Origin: Leidyana gryllorum EB-2025a
Taxonomy: Eukaryota > Apicomplexa
DNA length: 64,000 nucleotides
NCBI GenBank assembly: GCA_048772705.1
Contig: JBLWGC010000194.1
Span: forward strand, 154,183 to 218,182
Direction of reading: 5' to 3'
Shown here: piece after piece, positions 58,409 through 64,000 of the stretch
Layout of the letters: each line of letters begins with the position of its first letter
Numbering within the stretch: the stretch's first letter is position 1
Made by a program: the position numbers and the translations under genes
Notes under the pieces: generated by a model
The model's input: only the letters and a program-made list of their open reading frames with translations
Database searches by the model: none
What the model was told of the DNA's origin: nothing

Positions 58409-58669
58409 ATGAGCGGACAAACACCGATTCAGCGAACAATGCAAGCGGGAGAGCCAATTAGGATCTCAGTGTCTAAAACGGTTCCCAAGCTAGGCTCAGT
58501 ACTGGCTGAAAACGCGGCTGCTGCTACAGAAGGTGCTGTCGCTCAATTACTCGCCAAAACCAGACTGCTGAACAACGAATGGGAAGAATATATAAACGAG
58601 AAGGAATCTATCAACACCTGGTTGAATCATGTTGAACGACGATTCAGAAAAGCATCAAAGGGGACATGA
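58409..58669 (+). CDS. Small helical protein, unknown
   Basis: 86 aa, single exon: MSGQTPIQRTMQAGEP at the start, then a helix-rich part (LLNNEWEEYINEKESINTWL) and a basic end. Size and composition resemble small subunits of larger complexes or cytoskeletal adaptors, but I recognise no family. Support is limited to the ATG, the codon pattern and its position between two real genes. A spliced upstream exon is possible. Confidence 0.5.
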   Translation: MSGQTPIQRTMQAGEPIRISVSKTVPKLGSVLAENAAAATEGAVAQLLAKTRLLNNEWEEYINEKESINTWLNHVERRFRKASKGT

Positions 58670-58787
58670 ATATGTCTGTGTGTGTGTCTACTTCTTGCAC
58701 ACAAAATTGTGTTTCAGAGGCAGACAAGGTTGATTAAATCAGTCTGTGGATTGCAGTCATTTATTTCTTCGGCACCCGGTACCCAGC

Positions 58788-59608
58788 ATGGAGAAGCAAC
58801 GTCATCGTGTAGGTTTGAGCTTCCCAATATTCCATTATGGTCGCAGATCCTTTCACAAAATCCGTTGAAGCGTTACATCGCTGATCCGGGCGCGATGGGG
58901 CTCTTCGCTTTCGCAGTGATCACTTTCGTGGCTGCCACAATTCATATGGGCTGGATGCATCACTCGATGGCGGGAATTTACGCACCGGCTATTGCCTATG
59001 GTGGCCTGGTCCAGGTATTTGCTGGTTTGTTGGACTTGTTGAGAGGCGAAAAGGTATGATCAGTTTGATCACTCAAATAATCGATCTCTTAGGTGTCTGG
59101 ATCAACTTTCCTTGCATTTGGATTTTACTGGGTCTCACAAGGATGGTGGAACTACCCCGGCGTAGAAGAAATCATGCTTCTGAGATTTGAGGGCCGTGAG
59201 GATGAGCTGCGTATTATCAAGGGCTGGTATGTACTGGCCTGGGGGTTTGTTGCCTTTGCTACCCTCCTTGCCATGCTACGCACGACTGTCGTGCAAATCA
59301 TCCTCCTTTGTCTCGTTACTTTCGATTTCACTGGTTTGGGCATCTTGAATTTGGCGCCCTCGGACACATTCGAGAAAATCTTGGGTTACGTTTTACTCGT
59401 CACTGCTTTGCTCGCGTGGTACGTGGGCGTCGCACTGTTGTGCCAGGATAAGTCTCCGGTGGTGTTACCTTTGTGGCCAGTCGGACCGACTGAGGACGAA
59501 GAGTAAGTTTCTTATATTTGTGTTGGTCGTATCTCATGTGTTCGTAGTGATTGGAACAATCCCTCTCTTCGCGATGCGCGGGCTGACTCGGTCTCAAATG
59601 CCGTTTAA
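58788..59608 (+). CDS. GPR1/FUN34/SatP (AceTr) family membrane protein
   Basis: Acetate/succinate channel-transporter family. Exons 58788-58808, 58847-59053, 59093-59502, 59548-59608 sum to 233 codons (232 aa), with six predicted membrane segments. The family signature near the start of TM1, normally NPAPLGL, reads ADPGAMGLFAF. The next block, GIYAPAIAYGGLVQVFAG, matches the conserved GLAQxxAG segment, then FLAFGFYWVSQGWWNY. The first exon is only 21 nt (MEKQRHR). The altered signature (P-A-P replaced by D-P-G-A) means the substrate may differ from acetate. Confidence 0.85.
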
Positions 59609-59665
59609 GTCAATTCACTTCGAGTTATTTTTTGCTTTCAGTATTTGCTCGTGACCTGTGCCTGT

Positions 59666-60196
59666 TTAGGCTCCGTCGAACTCAGGGGGCAAAGTCAGTT
59701 TTGTCATAGTAAAGATAGAAGCGTCAGAGAGAACTTTCGCTGTTTTCTTGATAGACAGAGGCTTCCCAGATTTTGAAGCTCCGGTGGCAGTCAGTTTGCC
59801 AAAGTAAACCTTCCCACCCGAGAAAACAATAGGGGTTCCGGTGACTGTGTCTAAGTAGCCGCCATTGTCTTTGGCGTATTTTGCCAGCTCTTCGTATGTT
59901 TTCATAACTCTGGGTACATCGACCACTGCGCTCATGATGAGATTCTCTGCGAGGTCTGAGTCAGACAATAGGTTTTTGTAGAGGTTGGGGTCGGATTTCC
60001 ATGCATCGTCAGAGGGGAGCACAACCACCAAATTCCGTCCAGCAGCTTGACTGAGCAGGTTGGAGTGTTTCAAAGCCAGTTTTTGACTCTTTTTTAAGCT
60101 TCCGCCATTTCCCTTCTTGATCCACTCCACCAAGGTTTCAGCTGAAGCCAGGTGAGCCAGATAAAGGGTGGCTGTGATCAAGACAGTGATAATCAT
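59666..60196 (-). CDS. Secreted FAS1 (fasciclin)-domain protein
   Basis: Single exon, 176 aa. N-terminal signal peptide (MIITVLITATLYLAHLASA). The body follows the FAS1 pattern: VVVLPSDDAW (H1-like motif), a helical part, NLIMSAVVDVPRV, then a YLDTVTGTPIVF strand block and a C-terminal VLSDASIFTMTKL (H2-like). FAS1 domains mediate adhesion in extracellular matrix or at surfaces. Only one domain is present, and no GPI or transmembrane tail is evident, so it may be soluble. The start is taken as the second in-frame ATG-like codon; the upstream one is GTG. Confidence 0.78.
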   Translation of the reverse strand: MIITVLITATLYLAHLASAETLVEWIKKGNGGSLKKSQKLALKHSNLLSQAAGRNLVVVLPSDDAWKSDPNLYKNLLSDSDLAENLIMSAVVDVPRVMKTYEELAKYAKDNGGYLDTVTGTPIVFSGGKVYFGKLTATGASKSGKPLSIKKTAKVLSDASIFTMTKLTLPPEFDGA

Positions 60197-60267
60197 TGTG
60201 AAGTGAAAGTGCACCTCACCGGCAAATATTTGAACACACTAATAGCAAGAGCGTAGGTTAACGCAGA
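60197..60267. promoter_or_regulatory. 71-bp divergent spacer
   Basis: Head-to-head spacer between the FAS1 gene and the gene at 60268; AT-rich near 60225-60245. No recognisable element beyond an AG 4 bp before the plus ATG. Confidence 0.35.
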
Positions 60268-61716
60268 ATGACTGTAAGCTCTCCTGAACTAACGGGAGGT
60301 GGTATGGATGGCGGAGGTACGGCCATGCCAGTGGTGGCGCGTACACCGCTGGCGCCGCATCTGAAACAAGCTTTTGGTTGTGATGCCGAAACCTATGCGG
60401 CCAATCTGTTATCTGAAAGTCGGGGGATTTATGCATACACCACCACAGAAACAAGTATTCTGTCAGCGGACGGTCCCGTGGCTACAACGCCCTGTATAGA
60501 TCAGTTCATGCCCTCTGTAGATTGTAACAGCGTACGGGCCAAAGGTGTGACCCCGGCATATGGGGGGTGTCACGTCATTCAAGAGGAAGATGAGGTGGCA
60601 GCCGAATTGCAAGGAGAGGACAGAGTGGTGCCCCAACAAGACTCAGATTACCAGAGTGATGAGAACGATGACGAAGTTTGTGAGCCTCCGCCTCTCCTCG
60701 GGAGCCCAAAGGGCTTTTTTGGTTCCCCTGCGCCCCGCACGGATTGTCTGCGAACCCCCAACATGTTACCGATCGCGGGCCCGAGTGATGAGAATCGTGC
60801 GCCTTTTGGCTCCGGCCGTCATAGCTGGACAGACGGTCGGCTAACGGCCAGCTTTGGAGGGCCAACGCCTTTGAGTGATGCCTTCGTGACAGACGCCGAC
60901 AGGCAGCCCACACAACATACTGGGTATGTGAGGGCGGCTGCTGCAAGCTTTTCGGTCATGGTGGGAAGGATCAAGAGGCGCAAGAGGGTGGTAGTCCCTC
61001 CTCATCCTGGTATGGACGAAATGTCGTGCGAGCGAAAGTTTCAAGAACTACAGCGACATTATGTCTGCTTGATAGGGTGAGTGAAGGAGAGTCCACGGAG
61101 TCAACGTCAGGCTCCCCTTCTGTTAGTCTGACAGCATCGGAGCTTCCGATGGCTGAAACTCAGTTGAGGAAGTTAGGGTTCAAGGTTACGTGCCGAGGTA
61201 AAATGGCTCCCTTTCTTCCTATTGTGACGCGCGTGTTGTTGTTATTCTAGTGAAAATGGGCGGGAATCGTCAATATGTGCGATTGGCCGGCCCCCCGAAC
61301 GAACGTCTGCGGCTGTGAGTGACCGTAATGGTGGCGTTTTACAGGTTGTTTATGTAGTATCCGACGTAAGGTGTTAGCAATGTTGGACAAACACGGCCGC
61401 AAAACGCGGATGGTGGCTCTTAGTTTGCCCCAAAGGGACACAGATGTGTTGAATGAGTTATGGCACTTCAAAGGTATCCAACGCTGTGTGTTATGCACGT
61501 CTCCGCCAATTGATACTGAACTCAGAGGTTGCGACCAGAGACAAGATTGTGATGATTCGGCCAGAAGATCAATTCTTCAATAAATGGCTATTACCTGTTA
61601 CTCGAATTCTGTCAAGATGGCCTCAATGCTTGAATATATTAAAGTTGTTCGATGCGATAATTCCTTTTCCCGAGTTTTCAAATCAGATTGAAGCATCTGA
61701 CTTAGTTAGAGGATGA
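60268..61716 (+). CDS. Ser/Pro/Asp-rich protein with basic C-terminal part, unknown
   Basis: Exons 60268-61076, 61127-61197, 61251-61314, 61358-61473, 61526-61716 sum to 417 codons (416 aa), which supports the splice model. The first 250 residues are low complexity (GGGMDGGGTAMP) with acidic (SDENDDEVCE) and proline patches; a basic helix follows (VGRIKRRKRVVV). The last 150 residues look folded (KHGRKTRMVALSLPQRDTD, DKIVMIRPEDQFFNKWLLP) with no family recognised. The acceptor at 61126 (ccttctgttag) is preferred over the earlier gtcag because only it keeps the frame. Confidence 0.65.
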
Positions 61717-61752
61717 AAAAATCAGAATATTGTTTGCCTTCACCAATCAGCA

Positions 61753-63871
61753 TTAGTGTTTTAGTTCGATAGCAATGTCTCCGAAGGGGGCGTCCTGATG
61801 GATATCTGCCAGACCTTTAGTCCCCAAAACTAAAATCTGAACTAATGTTTTGGCCACAACTCCTCTTGGGCGACCGGCAGCTATCTCAGTGAAGCTCACA
61901 GTGGGCTGGCGGGTAACAGCAGCGTGATCTTTGAGGTGGTCCAGCAGCTCCAATGCTGCATGGCGCTTCTGGCCGGAAGAACCTGAGGACGAAGTTGTGC
62001 CCGACTTGCGGGCGAGTTTGTCCAGAAGTGAGCCACCCAGGTCAGGCTGCGCTCGGAGAGCGATTGAACCGGTCGAGACTGTTGCGGTGAAGAAACCGCT
62101 CTCACTGCTCCCCGCCAGGAGATCGTTGCCTCCTTCTGACATGACTCCATCATCAGTTGATTTGTGCTTAATGTCAATATTTCGACGCTCGCGTCTATGA
62201 TCTTCTTCTGATGTTTCTCGGCTAAGACCGGTCAACGTCTCTCCCAAGGCAAATTGATCATCGTGATATCTCCGATCGCCCGCATATCGACGCTGTCCGG
62301 TCCAGCCGTAGTCGTATACCCTTCCCAAAAATGTACCCAGAGACCCCTGGAAAGGGAAGGTGATATGTCTCGTCGTCCGTCACTTACCCTAATGTAATTT
62401 GAGGGATAGGTGGGCAGTTGGCAGATCCACAAATGCTGAACCGGCAATTTCTCGGCCTTGACAACATCGACTTGTCTCAACGCCTTTCCTCCCCGCCTGG
62501 TGGCTCGATTTATGCTCGAATCACAACACGCGTCCTTGTTGGATCCGAATCGCGCGATCTTTGTTTCTACTCGCGAACGATGAGTCGAGGAAGTGGAAGC
62601 GCGACGATTGACGCGTCGCCGGGCAGTGGCCGACTCAGCGGCCTCTGACACGAGCACCTCGGGCTCGGACACCCCATTTTTCTCTTCCTCGCTGGACGAT
62701 GCGTCTTCTTCCTCGCTGGACGGAAAAGGGCTTCGACCTCGCAAACTCGACCGTCGACTGCTTCTGACCTCTGGAGCCCCTTCCCATTCCATTTCGTGAA
62801 ACTCTGGCGTGTGTGGTGACAACGGAACCTCCGACTCAGTCATTTGCCTATCTGTGTGGGGGGAGACGGGTGGGGAAGCAAAATCCAAGGTTCGTGTTTC
62901 CACTTGGGGCAAACTAATATCATCGACTCTGTCCAAATCCCCAACGCTGGACTCATTCCTCGGTGTCATCCATGGGCTGGACGCAACAGAGTGTTGTCTC
63001 TCTATTTTGGGCAGCCACTCAGCCGAGGGGGTACCGGCAGGTATCCATCCGAGTGCCGCCAAAGCTGTCGGGGGCGGTGGGTTCGCCACGTGCCGGGCTT
63101 TGAATTGGCGCAACATCTCTTCGATTTCTTCCCATTTCACGTCTGTTGTTGTGGCGTGCGATAAGCTTTGCGACCCTATCTCACCTTCAACAAAGTCAAT
63201 ACCTTCTGCAGGATCCAAGTTCTCGGGCTGATCCCCGTCCAGATCAATGAAAGCCTCTGGTCCTACCGGGCGACAGGGCTTGACTGTAAATTGCCCGTCC
63301 AGCATCTCGGCTGGGTCGCTCATTGCCCTCAACCATTTCACTCTCTCTGCGGCTCGCTCACTCAGACCCAACACATCGGCCTCTGGCACTTCAAACAAAG
63401 GCTCATCACTTCTGCGCCGGGACCGTTTCGGCCTTACGGCCACTTTCTCGTTTGCTTCGGTAACATCCAGCTGCCGCACGTGTCAACATACACACACGAG
63501 TATACCTTACCCGGTCATAGCAGGCTCGCACGTGCTGGTGATACTCTTCGGTGGCCTCCCGCAGTACAGCCACACAGTGGTCCAGCAGTCCAACGGTGCG
63601 GCGGAAGTTGAGTTCTGTGGACCAAATGAAAAAGCATCGACTGAGCACAGGGTGTACCTTCAGCGTAGTGCAAAAGTTGCTGAATATGCTCCTTCAACGA
63701 TCGACGCAGCCGGGCGGAAGTTGCGCTCTTGAAATGATTAAACCACTCAGTAAACTCGTCTCGCGGCTCTTCGTCAGAGCTTTCGGCGGCCACGGGAGCT
63801 GCGACCCGACGACGCCGTGATGGTGTCTCTGTTGAACTCGATGGACGTGCGCGTTTGGCGTGCGAGGACAT
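61753..63871 (-). CDS. NCAPH2: Kleisin, probably condensin II subunit H2
   Basis: Exons complement(63658..63871, 63511..63614, 62388..63470, 61753..62346) sum to 665 codons (664 aa). The C-terminal winged-helix pattern of kleisins is clear: VVAKTLVQILVLGTKGLADI, then HQDAPFGDIAIEL (the QDxPFGDI motif shared with RAD21/REC8 and CAP-H2). The N-terminal helical block (FTEWFNHFKSATSARLRRSL, LNFRRTVGLLDHCVAVL) is more like CAP-H2 than cohesin, which starts MFY. The middle is acidic and Ser-rich (ASSSEEEKNG) and probably disordered. A kleisin closes an SMC ring; with the NCAPG2 candidate 3.5 kb away this favours condensin II. REC8/RAD21-like remains an alternative. Confidence 0.6.
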
Positions 63872-63907
63872 TGAGGTGCAAAGTTTGTGAAACCACTTTC
63901 AACCACA
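63872..63907. promoter_or_regulatory. 36-bp divergent spacer
   Basis: Head-to-head spacer between the kleisin and the gene beginning at 63908. No element recognised. Confidence 0.35.
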
Positions 63908-64000
63908 ATGGCGCGGTCGTCGCAGCACTGCCTCAAACCTCAACGCCGCTATGTTGGCCTCTCCACAATGTACGGATTTGATCTTTTCACACCGACCGAG
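63908..64000 (+). CDS. 5' end of a gene continuing past the right edge
   Basis: Open from an ATG at 63908 to the window end (31 codons: MARSSQHCLKPQRRY..., then STMYGFDLFTPTE). Too short to identify. Supported by the ATG position after a short divergent spacer, matching the other gene pairs here. Could be spliced or longer. Confidence 0.45.
   Translation, partial: MARSSQHCLKPQRRYVGLSTMYGFDLFTPTE

Noticed and set aside
61453-61583. Alternative reading of the last part of the gene at 60268 ending at 61583
   Set aside because: Requires retaining a sequence with good GT-AG ends; splicing it gives a longer frame that also sums to a multiple of three.
1-64000. tRNA, rRNA or spliced-leader RNA genes
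   Set aside because: None recognised by eye on either strand; a covariance-model scan would be decisive.

Overview
The window is eukaryotic nuclear DNA from a compact protist genome. It holds about 28 protein genes on both strands. Most are split by short GT-AG introns, commonly about 41-60 nt. Gene spacing is extremely tight: head-to-head starts 26-54 bp apart, tail-to-tail genes that overlap, and same-strand neighbours separated by 2-51 bp or overlapping by an ATGA. This style, with many sugar-porter-like MFS genes and lineage-specific low-complexity proteins, suggests an alveolate such as Perkinsus. That assignment is inference; no rRNA or organelle marker is present to settle it. For STT3, FAN1, GPN2, CSE1, the large lipid-transfer protein, SAC3, lipoate ligase, NMD3, the acetate-transporter family gene, the kleisin and a few others I built splice models whose summed exon lengths are exact multiples of three.

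Layout. 1-2485 (-): RAB3GAP2-like gene running off the left edge. 2540-5296 (+): STT3 oligosaccharyltransferase. 5324-9508 (+): FAN1 nuclease. 9498-16585 (-): a very tight same-strand run of a Ser/Pro/Arg-rich protein, three tandem MFS transporters and a Cys-rich secreted protein. 16623-17819 (+): GPN2. 17811-26237 (-): a very large LRR protein with Lys-Gly-Pro tracts. 26383-29572 (-): CSE1/exportin-2. 29597-36360 (-): a 2,238-residue bridge-like lipid-transfer candidate. 36754-37560 (+): small membrane protein. 37732-38427 (-): putatively acylated acidic protein. 38473-43305 (+): SAC3/GANP mRNA-export factor. 43316-47863 (-): two paralogous Cys-cluster proteins, one carrying a large coding minisatellite. 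47885-49269 (-): lipoate-protein ligase. 49266-50825 (-): polytopic membrane protein. 50852-51319 (+): small unknown. 51427-53498 (-): NMD3. 53539-58254 (-): condensin II G2 candidate. 58409-58669 (+): small unknown. 58788-59608 (+): GPR1/FUN34/SatP transporter. 59666-60196 (-): secreted FAS1-domain protein. 60268-61716 (+): unknown. 61753-63871 (-): kleisin, probably condensin II H2. 63908 to the right edge (+): start of another gene.

Functional themes are mostly housekeeping: N-glycosylation, ribosome and mRNA export (NMD3, SAC3, CSE1, GPN2), chromosome structure and repair (two condensin II candidates, FAN1), membrane traffic and lipid transport, and small-molecule uptake. The most unusual features are the operon-like spacing with an AG close upstream of most downstream starts (compatible with spliced-leader trans-splicing), a perfect 522-bp duplication inside a coding minisatellite, and a long insertion between the active-site motifs of FAN1.
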